Source of the DNA: Theobroma cacao
Lineage: Eukaryota > Streptophyta > Magnoliopsida > Malvales > Malvaceae
DNA: 64,000 nucleotides
NCBI RefSeq assembly: GCF_000208745.1
Contig: NC_030851.1
Coordinates: 12,557,413 to 12,621,412, forward strand
Reading direction: 5' to 3'
In this document: piece after piece, positions 43,362 to 57,014 of the stretch
Layout of the letters: each line of letters opens with the position of its first letter
Numbering within the stretch: the first letter of the stretch is position 1
Translations under genes and position numbers: made by a program
Notes under the pieces: model-generated
The model's input: only the letters and a program-made list of their open reading frames with translations
Databases searched by the model: none
Told to the model about the DNA's origin: nothing

Positions 43362-45898
43362 TGTCACGACCCGGTACTTTCCTCGAGCCCATGACAACTG
43401 TCGCGATGTCTCGATAGACATTCATTATCCTGAATGCCAACCGAAACCTCGCAAGGCTTAATATCAGTTTTCGCACCTCTCCTGTGAGCAATAATTACTA
43501 AATATCATATTTTAAAAGATTATAAGCTATTTTCAAATCAAAACAATAATAAAAAAATATTTTCTGTCTCACAAGGGCATTTTGGTCATTTTTTTCAAAA
43601 ATTTTGAAACCTGCTAAAAATATAATATATAGGGGAAAATACACATTTCATAACTAAAAACAAGTTTTTATATCTAAAACATTCATTTAGGGTGAAATTG
43701 TAGCTAATAGAATAAAATAAAAATATTAAATGAAATATTCCATTTTCTTATAAAACAATATTTATAGAACTCTGCGTAAATAATTTTTGTAGCATAAAAG
43801 CAAAATAAATCCATACATACAGCAACACAGATAACCAGAGTATGTAATTTAATTTACAATGACGTGTGGGCCCCCGAATGACCAAAGGTAACAAAGGCTG
43901 TGGACCTACAATTTCTAAGGAGGCGAGTCCAATAATAACCCTCGACGTAATCAGCTATTTACAGACTGTCCTGATCCTAGAATGAGTGGAAAGGAAGGTG
44001 GTGAGTTTATATAAACTCAGTGAATAAACAAACATCATCTAAAATATCTAAAGTCGAGTAAATGGAGACAACTTAAAATAGTTCATCGTTCTATGATTCA
44101 TAACATTTCAAACTCATTTCAACTAAATAAAATAATTTCATTTCACTCAAATAATCAACATGGCTTATGAATTTCTTAAAAATTTGGCTCGTGCCAAAAC
44201 TCATTCTCAGGGATACCTTGGCCGGGGCATCCAACCAAGTCTGCCAAGGCTATTAAAGAAAAGTTCATATACACATAAAACACATTTTTACGTTTAAAAG
44301 CATAGTCGTTCCTTGGCGTTGGCTGAGTTCACCCTCACGTGGTGGTTTAGCGTGTAGTGAACTCTAAAGCTTTACCTCAGGAGATACCCTCCGCGCCTCA
44401 CGTACCGAGGTAAAATATAACCGGGTTTACTGTGCCCCTCTCTAATAGACTGGTCTACGAAAACCCACCACTGCAGTGACTAATCAATATCTCACCAAAT
44501 CAATAAACGTTTCAATAGCATGACATGGCAATTATATTACTACCCAGCCTGTTAAGGCAAAACAAACAGTTCATACAATTTCAACACAATTTCCAATTCA
44601 GCCATTCATGCCAATATCACCATAAGCCATTCAATTCAAACCATAAATTTACAACACAATCAAACAGTCTCCAATTACTCAATTTCTAAAATCATCATTT
44701 AATTTCAAAATGATTTATAAAACTCATTTCATTTAATCACATTTTACTTATAAAACATAAGGATTTACCATTTAAACTCATTTTTCTATAAAATCACAAA
44801 AAAGAATAAAAACTACTTTAGATAATTAAGACGATAATAAGATTACTCACAATATCGAGAGTGGAAGTACTCCTAGTCCCAATCTTCGGGTACAATCTCC
44901 TTACCCTTATCGGAAGTTTCACCACCTAAACATAATGCACAATAAGCAATTTATTATATTTGTACTAAACCGTTATAAAACTAATTTAGGCTCTATATGA
45001 ATGCATGAAATGGGATGCGAAATGTTTGGATTATTATCTAAATATGGTGTTCTACGTAGCTTCAATTATGTATCGAAATAAAATGGTATTGGCCTAATTC
45101 GATCTATACACCGGTTAATTGGCCAATACATCCAATTCAACTCCAATTAACTTGATTCCACTTCCAACACTCCAAGTCATCAATTACAAGTTAAATAATA
45201 TGTAATATCACAAAAATCCATCATCAATATCTTCCTTGTAAAATTCGGCCATTGAAGGTTTAGTGTAGAACATGTAATTTTCATGCTTGATTTTTACACC
45301 TTACATCATAAAACAACTAAAAACACCTAAATAGCATGAAATTCATCAAAGTCCATTATCCAATTTCTCTCTTGAAAATTTTAGCCAAGGAGTGTGGGTG
45401 AAGGGCATGAAATTTCTTGCTTGTTTTTCATGCTAAACATCACCAAACAACTAAAAACACTAAGATACCTTGAAATCTAACCAAATAAATCATCAAATCT
45501 TCTCTCCCTAAATTCGGTCAGCCATGAATCCTTCATGAGATCTTGAATTTTAACCATGGTAATTGAAAAAGAATGCATAGGAAAGGTAGATCACAAGCTA
45601 GAATTAAGAAATTTTACCTTTACTTGCTTAATTCCTTGAAATCCAATGAATTTTCTCTTGATTTTCTTCTCTAGGGTTTGTTCTATGCTTTTTCCCTTTT
45701 GTTCTTGCCTTGGCCGGCCAAGAGAAATGAGATGGGAGAGTTTTAGTTGTGTTTATAAAGGAAAATATAATAATATTAAAGCTTGACACTTGTCACCATG
45801 TGATTGGTCCATACATAAAACTTAATAATTAAGCATTTCTTCTCCACCACATAAAATCCCTCAATTATCCAAAGTATAAAATGAATTTCATGGGTTTG
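43362..45898 (+). mobile_element. TGTCACGACCC-type LTR, 3' end lost
   Basis: It begins TGTCACGACCCGG inside the Tekay gag, has a TATATAAA box near 44010, and shares the CTCTAGGGTTTGTTCT block near 45670 with 1-786. It runs without a clear end into an Athila-type LTR fragment near 45898. No ORF with domain signs is present. Confidence 0.65.
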
Positions 45899-46395
45899 AG
45901 TAGTATATATTCATATCACTTAGGTGATCTGATTCGCAATTAGGGTATAGATACGTCTAATTTCATACATAACCAAATTAGAACACGAGCTTAATGAACC
46001 TTCTTTAATTGATTACGATAGACATATAGTGACTCAATTAAGTTAGATATTTGAGTAAGCATCTCGATGGAGACTTGTGCATAGGTTTGAATTCTAGGTT
46101 AGCAAAATGATCCATGAATGTAAATATTGAGAGAAATAAATATCAGATGAAGTGTTGAATGAACCCATAATCTTAGGTTTTAATCTATTGTTTTTCTCTA
46201 GTGGATTTTTAGTCTTCGTTAATTAGTTTAGTTTTATGATTAAATTTAGTTTTAATTAATTGTTTACAAAATTGAGTTACTTGAATAAGATTAATCTGTC
46301 ATAATTTTGATACTTAGTGAACAATTAAGAGCAAATTTCTGTGGAATACAATTCTGGACTTACTATACTTGTTCGATACGTATACTTACATATAC
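45899..46395 (+). mobile_element. Athila/Tat-type LTR fragment, plus orientation
   Basis: The text AACCAAATTAGAACACGAGC TTAATGA, GACATATAGTGA and GGAGACTTGTGCATAG is the reverse complement, in order, of 35480-35700 in the LTR of the pol-deleted element. It could be the 3' LTR remnant of the plus-strand Athila-like relic at 36853-39026, separated from it by the later insertions. Confidence 0.65.
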
Positions 46396-46411
46396 TAAAT
46401 CCACAACAATC

Positions 46412-46925
46412 CTATGAAAAAACAGTTGTAAAGGTTATCGCTTGATCCCATTAAAAAGCAAGAATCCTTTTGTGGATTGTGTAAGGGTCATCACTTTATC
46501 CTATTAAAGAGCAAGAAACTTTGATAGTGGATTGAAATTCCTTGGTTACCAAGAGAGTGGATGTAGGCATTAAAAAAGTTGAACCACTATAAATTATTTG
46601 TGTCTCTTTTTAATTTTCACACTATTATTCATTGCCTATATTTACCTTAGGAAAATAGTTTTATATTGATTTATTGCTTCACATTTAGGAAAATATTTTT
46701 CCCTTTATTTTTCATAGCTAGCATTTAAATTTAAGAAAAATATTTTACTTTGGTTTATTATTTTTATACTTAGTGATTTATTGTTGGAAACTTGATTGTG
46801 ATGCTATAAAACATTTTTGGGTGAAAAAGTTTTGATTTTTATACATAGATTTTAAAAGAGATTTTTAATATATCAATTCACCCTCTCTTGATATATTGTT
46901 CATTGAGACTTATACACTAACACTA
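46412..46925 (+). mobile_element. Copia-like LTR fragment, plus orientation
   Basis: Repeated phrases GGTTATCGCTTGATCCC, GGATTGAAATTCCTTGG, GAGAGTGGATGTAGGCATT and TCAATTCACCCTCTCTTG match the LTR family seen at 13587-14160. It is truncated on the left. Confidence 0.55.
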
Positions 46926-47177
46926 CCCATTTTTGTGTTGATCTTGGATTAGGATTTCCTTCCTCTTTTTTTTAAATGAATTTAAAAAATTATTGGATTA
47001 AGATCGATTTAAACCGATTCTTAATCCGTTTGGTTGTTCATTCAAAACTTCTCTTATCATTATCATTATCTCCTTTCCTTTTTTGTTTCAGATTTTTATT
47101 TTTTATTATTTATATTTTTTCTTATTTTTTTTAGTTTTTATTTTATTTATTTCTATCATTTAGATAACCCCGAACAA
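46926..47177. other. T-rich spacer
   Basis: Strongly T-rich on the plus strand (47090-47160), with no gene or recognisable element. Confidence 0.5.
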
Positions 47178-47610
47178 ATGGGGTGTCTACATAGAAGATG
47201 GGACCTTACTATTTGTGCCATGTAAGCATGTTGTAGCTTGCATATTCATGAACATAAAGAAGTTAAAGCAATATGTAGATAAATACTACACTAAGGAGAT
47301 ATACTTAAAAACATATAAAGTTATGATACATCCAATGCCAAGAAAAAGAGTAAACTTAGACCAATTTGAATCTAGTTGAAGCACCAATTGTGTTTCAACC
47401 ACCATAAAGGCCTAAAAGGTTAGAAAAAAGGTACCAAATGAGCATAGGAATCCATACAAAGTTTCAAAGGAAAATAGGCTAGTAAAATGTGGTAATTGTC
47501 ATCAAAAAGGTCACAATGTTAGTGGCTACAAAGCCAAAGTGATAGAGGAAACACTACACCAAAAAAGAATGAGGAAACAAAAAGAGCAAGCACGATTTGC
47601 AACAATAGTA
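47178..47610 (+). pseudogene. Mutator-like (MULE) transposase C-terminus, relic
   Basis: Across changing plus frames: a SWIM-type zinc region (RRWDLTICAM, with Cys and His following), then YVDKYYTKEIYLKTYKVMIH and PMPRKR, then NPYKVSKENRLVKCGNCHQK and GHNVSGYK. The last is a zinc knuckle whose final Cys is Tyr. This order (SWIM, YVDxYY-KxxYLxTY, knuckle) is that of plant MULE transposases. Stops and frameshifts show that it is dead. No terminal inverted repeats were found. Confidence 0.75.
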
Positions 47611-48806
47611 AGTTTTATCAAGCTTGTTTGAAAACACTACATCTCTTGACTCTACTGCATATGTTTTATCAAGCTTGTCTTGGCCTTCAAAGATAATGAA
47701 CACAATTTACTACTAGACTGCTATTAATGTACATCATAATTGCATTATTTTTTTTTTATTTGCATATCTTAGCTTCAAAGATAAAGATGTTGACTTACAT
47801 GTGGAAGGACTTGGGAAAGAGTCGTAGTTGGGAAGCCTAGTGTTGTATAGGAAAAGAGAGAGCCATCAAGCAACCCACACAACCAAAGAGAAGAGTTACT
47901 GTAGTGGCGAAGAGTGCCACCATCCTTGACAAAGGGAACCTAAGAATGCACTGAGGTTCGACAATATCGTATTGCATTAAAGGCAACAACAACAAGAGAT
48001 GTACAATACTATAAGGTCTAAGAGATACCAAAGTCAATGATGACTAGACGGCCACAACTAACAGCTAGAAGGCCCAAGGCATATGTGCGCAAGCCAAACT
48101 CCCACTAGGCCAAAAGGGCGAGGTAATAGTGGACTAGTCCGCAACAAGTGCCCAAGAAGATAACACATGTAGAAAAAGTGTGCATAGAGCAAAAGTGTCA
48201 AGACAATGATTACCAAGGGATTAACATGCAATAGGATAGTGTGCAAGGCAAAGGTTCACAAGGTAAAAGCTCACGAAGGTAACATATAAGGAAAGGAAGC
48301 CCAAGGTGAATATGCACAAACGAGATTGCTCAAGGCAAAGGCATGTGAGAGGACAGCACATGAAGTAACAATAAACAGCATAGAGGTGACCATCTCCCAA
48401 CAATGAGGCATTATTGGATTGAGTGGGGAAAATGTCATAACCTTATTAGGCTAGCAACCTAGATAAGCCAATAGCCCATGTAAGCCAGTCGATTAGCCTA
48501 ACCGCTTTCCACACCAAAGGGTAGAATTGTTCGCACAACCTTTTTAAAAGTCTTATCAATATTGAACTCTTTAATCGGCTTATGTATTTTAAATTTAAAT
48601 GTAAATAAGATGAACAGTCAAATTTGAAAGTCATTTTTAATTCACACAACCTTAATGTATAATAGAAATGCCACATACTCATGCCTTATGTCTTCCATCA
48701 CATGGACTTTCATCAACTCAAGATGGTTTACTTTAGGATTTTTATCCTTCTCATCTTGTTTGTGACTTCATCTTGATTGCAACCATCTTCTTTTATTTAA
48801 GGATGA
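47611..48806. other. Unassigned repeat-like stretch
   Basis: No domain recognised. At 48100-48400 there are recurring words such as CAAGGCAAAGG and AAGTGTGCA. Open frames on the minus strand are short, Leu/Cys-rich and not convincing. Confidence 0.4.
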
Positions 48807-49175
48807 TTACCAAAGATTGTTGAGAGACATCTTCTCTTTATTATGCTTTAGAGTTTTCTTAGTGTCTTTTAATGACGGGAGAAGTATGTCAATTATAAAA
48901 GACACCACACTAACTTTATCTATTTCAATATCATATATGAATATAACAAAGTCCTTCTTTCCAACCAACATATGTTTACTATGCATATTACATACAATAT
49001 CATTCATATCAAGTAAGAAAAGAAAACTTATCTTATAATCCAATGTAGAACCATTCTGCCACAAACAAATCCGATCCATAGATTTTTCTTTGTCAACATC
49101 AAATTGATCTAACATTTGCTAATGAATAAAGTTTTTTCCTTCAAAGCTATCTAACTTGACAATGTTTGTAGCCAT
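48807..49175 (-). pseudogene. Copia-type gag relic
   Basis: It starts at the ATG at 49175 (MATNIVKLDSFEGKNF), followed by a stop, then a 102-residue frame ending VVSFIIDILLPSLKDTKKTL KHNKEKMSLNNLW. The start and this last part match the N-terminal and central parts of the gag of a common plant Copia group; the middle has been lost or scrambled. No LTR or pol was found next to it. Confidence 0.6.
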
Positions 49176-52057
49176 ATCTTTTAGTGAGGTCATTTCAAAT
49201 TTTGACACAACGAAAATAAGTCTTAAAATTGTTAGTGCAAATGGAGTTTAGATGGAATTCAAGGAACCAACAAAATTGACTACAAGACAAGCCTATCAAT
49301 AGACGTTATCTTTAAGACTTATGTCACCTTCAACATTCAGTATGCAAAAGGGGAATTATGCAAATAAATTTAAGGATACAATAAAGCCAACATCTAACTT
49401 CATCTTTACATTTTATGAAAGTAGACCAATAGATATGCCCGAGGGTTTAAAAAAATTTTTGACCTTAAAGCTTACTTTCTGTAGCAAGTAGACTATAAGG
49501 AAATTGAATTCCCTTTATAGATGATAGGAACTCACACTCCTATTACTCTTGATTTTTTTTACTTTTATCTTATTTGTTTTTTGATATATTAAAATCGTTG
49601 GCAGCAAGTTCTTTATATAAGCTTGTAAGTGTCTCTTCTCAACAACACAATCATTTCATCAAAGCACCTTTTTATCTTAAAAATACCTTTACATTTTGCA
49701 AAACACGATGCTTAGATAAATGTATTATTTTAATAATTACCTTATGAAACGATAACCATTCATTCTATAAGATATAATCTTTCAATTATAATTTGAAAAG
49801 ATAACTTTTCATATCTAACCTTTTAACGATGGTATTTTTCAATCATCTCATAATTTTTAGATTTAGAGGTGTTTTTCTAACATGTCATTTTTTCAAGAGA
49901 CATAACTATTCATATGAAAGACCCACCTATAATTCAATAATTATACAATGTAAGATAACCTTTTTATTTTGAAAATATTTACGGTAACACTTGAAAATAG
50001 AATCACATAAATCATCGGTTCCCTCTTTGTTGTGTAGAAATGGATACAAATTGTTAACACAAACATGATTAGAATTCTTACATGCCAGGAGAAAAATGGC
50101 AGTTGTTTCCATGATGAGATGGAGCTTTTCTTGCTGTTCTTCATTGTTTTCTTCTCCTCCATTCACTTCTAGGCTTTCGTCCTTTATTCTTTTTTTCTTT
50201 TTTCCTTTTGATCCCTGCTTTTATTTAATCTGTTCAAATGAATCTGGGTTGTTTGTTGCCATTTTCGTGAGTTCAAAAGAATGGTTCGGATCTCGTGTTG
50301 ACATGTCACCTGGGGAATTGATATCACGCACAAATTCTATTTTCATTGCGATTGTACAATGATCGAATCTCAGCCATCCACAGTATGGGGGCTTATTTGG
50401 GAACTATGTAGAGCTCGCAAGGATCCCACACTAATGGATACTGTAGTTGATGTTTTTTATAATTGTGTACGGTTAATATGGTTCTCTCAACTTCTAGTTC
50501 TCCCAAAATCCATCCTTCTAGCTTGGCGGAGTTCTATAACAATATAAAATCAACAATTACAGGATTGGGCCTTTCACGTAATGTGTGGAGAAATGACAAA
50601 AAAGGCTTGGTCCAAGTTCAAAAAGTCGTCAGTTTATTTCTCCATGACCCTTTTTGCCTGCCCCTTCGAGTCTAAAGCAGGACATGGTAGTGCTACATAT
50701 TTTATTTTCTACCAATTTATTGATCCCGGGACTTGTAAAAATGTTTGTGGTGGGAAAGTAGTACCCAGTTATTGGTACTCGGCGTTGACTCCACTATCCT
50801 GCTAACAATTATATTTTCTTGTAGTTTCGAGAGGATTATTTAGGGAGCTCCCAACTTCAACTTCCTTTCCAATATATTTGTTATCTTACAGTTTGCAACT
50901 GTATTTCCAGATTAACAATATTCAGCTTATGTAACCAACAGATGACTATAATTATGAAAATTAATAGCGTTATTGATCCTAATGGCAAAATAAAACAGCT
51001 GCTGTGGTACTGCTGATTGTCGGAAGTCCAAGCTTTGGCATTATGGTAATCAGATTAATCACCCCTCTCACTGCTCTATCATTATTTTATTTACTACTTT
51101 TAATATATCTTTAATTATTATGCATGTGTATAGCATTCACCAATAATTATGAAATTCATATTTGTAAAACGGTGATTAAAAATTAATTAACCGGAAAATG
51201 AAAAAGGCTGCCCGACCTCTTGGGCCGTGAATAGGCAAAGTTCGGAGTTGAATAATTACACTATAACATTGTATAAAATCTGGTATAATAAAATGAAATA
51301 ATTTGACTATAGTGCTGTGCACCCTGCTGGATTGATCTGAAATGCTCACGTAACGTGATAGTAGTAGTTGTTGTAAGTCTGTGCAAACCGCATCTTTGCT
51401 TGTATTGTCTTTACTGTCCTGATGCCCTTATCATTTTCCTGTTTCTCTTACTGTTATCCTTGTCTAAAATCGGGCAATTGATAAGATCGTTTCTAACAGG
51501 AAACGGGAATTGGTGAGTTAATGGTTTTGCCTCGTCTCCTCTTAAATCATTTAATTAAAATAGTTTAGTCTGTGATTTCCGCTTCCTGGCCTTTTAAACA
51601 GTTTGGCACAATCATTGTAATTTGTAAGTAAAACATGCCCTTTGCCACCTGATTCAGAAGAACATTCACACCAATGTTCAACGCTTACCAATGGCGATAA
51701 TTTTGTGCTTTTAAATGCTAATTAAATAATAGAAAAAGATAACAACGTTTTTGATTTCTTCCCATGTCATAAATCAGTCTGTCTGCCACTAAACTCCCAT
51801 GGTTTTACAAACCCGTAGTTCAGGTGGGTAACCAAAGAAAGAAAAGTGAAAACAAGATGATGCTTAAGAAATAAGAAAACCCAGTCCCTGTCTATAGCTT
51901 ATCTGACATTACCTCTCTTTTTATTTTCTTTCTTCTTTTTTGTTTCCTTTTCCGTTTTGTTGTCCCTGTATAAGATTAATCAAAGCTAATCAAACCATAA
52001 CATCACTTCATTTATACGATTCTCGTATTCGAAAGGGGAGTTGTAGCCAGCACCAAC
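49176..52057. other. Intergenic, no supported gene
   Basis: AT-rich, with short overlapping frames on both strands at 49927-50805 that show no domain, signal or exon pattern I can recognise. Base composition becomes less repeat-like from about 50,000. Confidence 0.45.
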
Positions 52058-53122
52058 CTAAGGCAGAGGGGCCCCGAATGTGTTTGTACGGTATGGTATG
52101 GATGATTCCCAAGCAGTGGCCTTGAGGGCAGAGATGATGGAATCATCCATCAAACCTCCAAATCTCCTCACAGCTGCATATTCGTGCTGCGGGGTGTGCT
52201 TCAGCTGAGTGGGGAGGGAGAAGGGGTTCTTTGGCATTTTTGGGGCATGCAATAGTGAACAACGGAGGACAAATAACGGGAGATGAGGTCCAGTGGGTGG
52301 ATGTATAGTTACCAGAACTGGTGCTGTCCTATTAATTTTTTTCACTGCTTGATCATTGTTGCCCTGAATGTAAGCAAATGGGGTGCCAATGAAAACAAAA
52401 ACGACTGTTGAGGAGGGTTAATGCTAAAGAAGCAAAAGAGAATGGATTTAATATTTTGGAGTGCTGAAAAATAGGTCATTTGACTCGATGGGTTGTTCCA
52501 TCAATCGATTGAAGAGTATCTTTAAAGCCTATAAAATGCATTGTTTGTGGCAAATGATTAGTTCTTTAACTGTTCAAAAAGCAATCATATTTGGTCTTAT
52601 TATACATTTACTACTATTAGATTAGAGTCCTTCATGTGACTTCTACCCACATTCTAAAGATCAATGGAGGGTTCAGATTTAAACCTATTAAAACATTACT
52701 ATGCCGCCAAAAAAAAAAAGTGATGGCCGATGGGCACACCCTTTACCTCAGCTATAATATTTAAAGCAATAAAATACACCCTTTTTTTTGGTATAAACAA
52801 TAAAATACACTTAATTACACACTACCTAAACCATATAAGAAGAGAGAGAGCGAAAGGGTCAAGATATATTCAAAAAATTGCTTACATGTTAAAGCCTTTG
52901 GCAAACAGCATCTTTGTAGGAGGCAGAGCCGACTGTGGAAGGAGCAACCTATGTAGCCTTTGCATAACTTGTAATCTCAAACTCTGTTTAGCTTTGAATG
53001 ACTTCTTTGTCCGGAGCGCATTCAAGGTGCCCACAGTTGACAGGCTTTTCATAGCCCTTCCCCTCCAATTGCTCTACCGTTGACACAGTAAAGACCAACA
53101 AAACAAACCCAAACTTGTTCAT
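52058..53122 (-). pseudogene. SOUL-family heme-binding protein gene, broken
   Basis: Exon 1 (53122-52886) begins MNKFGFVLLVFTVSTVEQ, a hydrophobic signal-like start, then HLECAPDKEVIQS, a stop, TEFEITSYAKAT, a stop and SASYKDA. It then probably shifts frame, reaching a stop just before the GTAAG donor at 52885. Exon 2 begins after an ATTCAG acceptor (52363): GNNDQAVKKINRTAPVL, then PKMPKNPFSLPT, EYAAVRRFGGLMDDSIISAL and KATAWESSI. The order and motifs (FEIxSY, TAPVL, YxAVRxFxG) are those of SOUL heme-binding proteins, which bind tetrapyrroles. The C-terminus is missing, with a stop at 52058. At least two in-frame stops and the truncation make it a pseudogene. Confidence 0.8.
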
Positions 53123-53186
53123 TTGCCTCCGACTTTGGCTCTGTATTTCTATCGACAAATGAACATTCTGTGCCATATACAGGCCC

Positions 53187-53212
53187 GGGGGGAGGGGGGG
53201 GGGGGGGTGGGG
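53187..53212 (+). repeat. G-rich tract
   Basis: Runs of 6, 14 and 4 G separated by single A and T bases, just upstream of the SOUL pseudogene start. Such a tract can form a G-quadruplex and is also prone to sequencing error. Confidence 0.8.
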
Positions 53213-56200
53213 CGCATTCGAAGCTACTTGTGGTTCATATTTTCTAGCTTCCATCTTTATTCTAATGGCTACATGAATGGCAAAGTTGCATGTTCTTCTT
53301 CCTCCTTTTTCTATTTTTGTCAAAGATGCCACTTTTCTGTAAGTTTGTGGGCACTTTCTTTGATACAACATGTTCATGAACATATTAAAAAGGTCTCAAC
53401 ATGTTTATATTGTGTACAAATGAGTAATTAATGTACAACATTAATTATAGTAATAATACAAATCAATCTTGGCACCTAACTTGTGAAAATGAAGTTTTTG
53501 AAACTTTCTTTTTTAAAAGCCAAAAACCCTAAACAAAACCCACTTCTATTTTTTAGTTTGTTGGAGGCAGAAATCAATACAACGATTTCAAATAAAAGAG
53601 AAGTTAACCTTACTCTTCAAAACCAAACACTACAAACAATTACCTTTCTCGAATAAAAAAGTAAGAGCTTGTCAATACTATATAATTTTTTATTTGAAAG
53701 ATGATTTTATTAGTTTTAGGGACTCATATGCCATTCCAAATCTCTTACTTATTGCAATAGACTGTTTATGACATAATGATTGGTCCGGGCACTAACTATA
53801 TAATTTATTGACTAGAATACATTCGAAAGCCTAGACCTCAATTCATACTTATGTTTATTAGCATTGTGTTAAGAAATGTATTTAAGCTCAATTGCATTTT
53901 TGTGTGATAGTTAGGGATCTTCAAATAGCTAGCACCAAGACTGCATTTTTTATTTAATATTGTGAATAAGAAGAGAGGATCAAGGTTTGAACTCAAATTT
54001 CTATAACTAATACTACTATCTAATTTGCATTAAACATCTACATTAGGTTTCTTATGAACTAACATAACCTACGTCTGCTTTTACTAATAGATCACGTATC
54101 TTATTTTACGTATAAAAATTTTAAAATGAATTTATCCTTTTTCATTGCTACAACAAAAGTATATAACAATTCAATGTTCAATGTTTTGCTTGAAAATTAG
54201 AAATGCATGTGTCGTGTACGAAAAACCAAAATGGAACAATTACCATAGGCTTCATTAATCATCCTTCACAATGCTTTTTCTATAGAAAGAGTAAACATTT
54301 CATGAATCAAAGCTTTTCTTACTCCATTTTTGAGGGTGGTAGGTGTCTTTGTGATTGGACATCAACTGTTAAATGCTGACATCTCACCAAAAATCATTCC
54401 TTTTTTGTTTTAAAAAACCAATTTGGATGGCATTTTGTAATCCTTTTAATTTGAATTCTTAACATAATAGGGGGGTATGGCAGAAGGGAGGCTTGTTGAT
54501 TTTCCTTGCCAATATACTGGGATGGAATTAATCTCCCACGATGCTTTACTTGCAAAAATGAGCAAAAGAAATCTCGGCAAGAGTCAAAACCTAACCATTT
54601 TGATGTCCAAATTGAAGTGGCTATGAATGAGAAAAGCCAGCACGTTTTATTAAATACAACAATCAAAATCTTGAGAAAGAGACTATATATTAATTAATTC
54701 AGATATTGCAATGTGGATAATCTTTTTTTGAGTAAGAACCCCAAATACACAAATTTGGGTCCTTGTGCCTTATACCCCATACCAATCTTGTTTTCAACGT
54801 ATCCATATTTGAAGTTTGAACTTCTTTTTATTATAATTCATATTTAACATTTTTCTTATATAAAATACTAGGTAGTATTAGTATTTGTCTTTTTAGTACA
54901 ACTTACTTTAATTTAATTATACCAATTACGTGAAATGCTTCTAAAGTGGAAGTCATGGTAACCCAATGAGGCACTTCAACTCCACGTGCGGTGAAGCTTT
55001 GAATTATAAAGGGCGAGAACTAAAATGTGTCAATTCGAGATGTGCACACAAAGTTTGCAACATTTCCAAAAGTAAATTGATTTTGGTTTTTGATGTTTAG
55101 ACCAATCTTCCATGGAACGTGGAACTTGCAGTCCACCTGACCAAACCACTTAGGAATTTGTTTTTGGTTTGGTTATTTCAACATGGCTATCAATTGCAGC
55201 AATCAGATCAAGTTCGAATTTCATAACCGATTCAAAAAAGTCCAATCCAAAATACTATCAGTATTACAGATCTTATTAATTAATGGGGCGTGGGAAACAT
55301 CACTAACCCATTAATTGCTTTTAGTATTAGAAACCATAATTAGAAGATAATTCTAGTGTTTTTAAGGACGATGCATGCTGTCCCACAAGCCATGAAAATA
55401 GAAACTGCAACTGCCCATTATCAAGTTTTAAGGAGACCCGACAGTCAAATCAAACAGCACATGAAATTAGCATAATTAACCTAGCTCACTGAAATAGTAA
55501 TTAATTACAATAATCAAGAGAAACAAAGGAATTATGATCACTTACCCTTCTTAATTAATACCCTTTTCTTTTTCCTATAAACAGTTTCTACCTTTTGGGT
55601 TTAAACGTATACTCTATGTCATGTAATTGCTTGTCTTGTTTGCAGCTAGAAAAGGAGGATAGAATAAACCAAATTGGTAAGTATACAATTAAATTTGTCA
55701 TTCTTTTTGTTTTTGTTGTTGTTCCTAGATATACTAAGACCTTAGATTACGAACAACCCAAAAACCTTTGAAATTTTTCAAGAACTACCAACATCAATTC
55801 AAAGAAAGGAATATTTTGAAGAGGCCATGCAGAAAGGGTCTTGCTCAAAGTAGTATTTTATTTATCCAAGGAGACTTTAGTACAAGTAGAAAGGCTAGGC
55901 AACAGGTGTAGTGGGGGGAGGGGAGGTAGCCAGCCCCTCCGTATCGTCTAAGAGCACCATAAATGGGCGGGCCGCTTTGGTCCCCACTGTGTCACGTAGA
56001 GAATGTGACTTGGTACTAACCCTCTAATCTCAACCCTCAGCCCCCCCGATGCCACATGTGCTTCCAAAATCCTCCTTTGTAAGCTTATGCTTTTTAATTT
56101 TAAAAAGGAAGAAATTTTATATTTCTTAATATGTTTCTTGATTGAAACTTAAGGACTAATGATTCGATTAGGGAGAGGCTATTGAAAACGGATGCTATGC

Positions 56201-56900
56201 TGATATCAATATTATACTTTTTTAAAGGGAGGGGACGTTGCTACTCGTACCCTTTGATTAATTCTTTCTCCAGACACCAAACAACATAAGATAAAAGAAA
56301 AAAGGAAGAAGAAGAAGAAAAGTGGCTTTAATGGAGGGGGCCATCCATTAGGATTAGCCATTAAGCGAGGAAGATTAGGGCAAAATTATTCAATTAAGAT
56401 AAGAGTGGGATTAGCCATCCATCCACAGCAAACAAAATTTTTCTTCAGTGGTAGGACAGGGGTAGGGTGCCCTTATCACCCAACAAACAAAATTCGTATG
56501 ATTCATTCAAATAAGCAAAGAGAAAAGAAAAAAGGGGTTAAAATACATGTAGACGTCTTGACTGACTAAAGATTAGGGGGGGGCAAAATACATGGAAACA
56601 AATAGACATGAAAAAGATATGAGGTGAGGAATAAGGTGGCCCAAAAAACGCGTTTAATGCCATATTCTACGCCAAGAAAATGACCTTTGTTTAGTTTGTT
56701 GTGAGATATGAGGGTGGCCTTTAAAGATTTGCCTGTCCAAAACAACAACATTACTAACCCTTAGCTAAGAAAGAAGATTTTCCCAATCAAATCTCTCCTC
56801 CATTCTATTTAGCATATATATATATATATTTCTTTATTTATTATTAAACACAATTAGACTCATTACCTCTAATCAATTATTCCCAATTAAACCTTCATTT
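53213..56900. other. Intergenic, no supported gene
   Basis: AT-rich single-copy-like sequence. Short frames (54394-54697, 56566-56751) carry no domain. No tRNA-like or hairpin gene was recognised by eye. Confidence 0.5.
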
Positions 56901-57014
56901 GGGTTGAAGGGTCAATAGCTGAATAGTTAGTAAAAAAAGAAACAAACTCAGCCCTCTCTAACACCCCCTCCACCCCCCCTCTCCCTCTCCTTTTTCTCTC
57001 CTTTCCTCCCCTTC

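Noticed and set aside
48100..48430. Possible satellite made of CAAGGCAAAGG-like words
   Set aside because: The words recur but with no fixed period, so no repeat unit could be defined.
49927..50166. Two overlapping 73-79 residue frames on the minus strand
   Set aside because: No domain recognised, no clear splice partner, and two frames compete; not enough to call a gene.
50096..50805. Chain of short plus-strand frames that might be exons
   Set aside because: No consistent GT-AG joins giving a continuous domain.
53981..54010. Possible tRNA T-arm (AAGGTTTGAACTC)
   Set aside because: No matching acceptor, D-arm or anticodon stem could be found around it.
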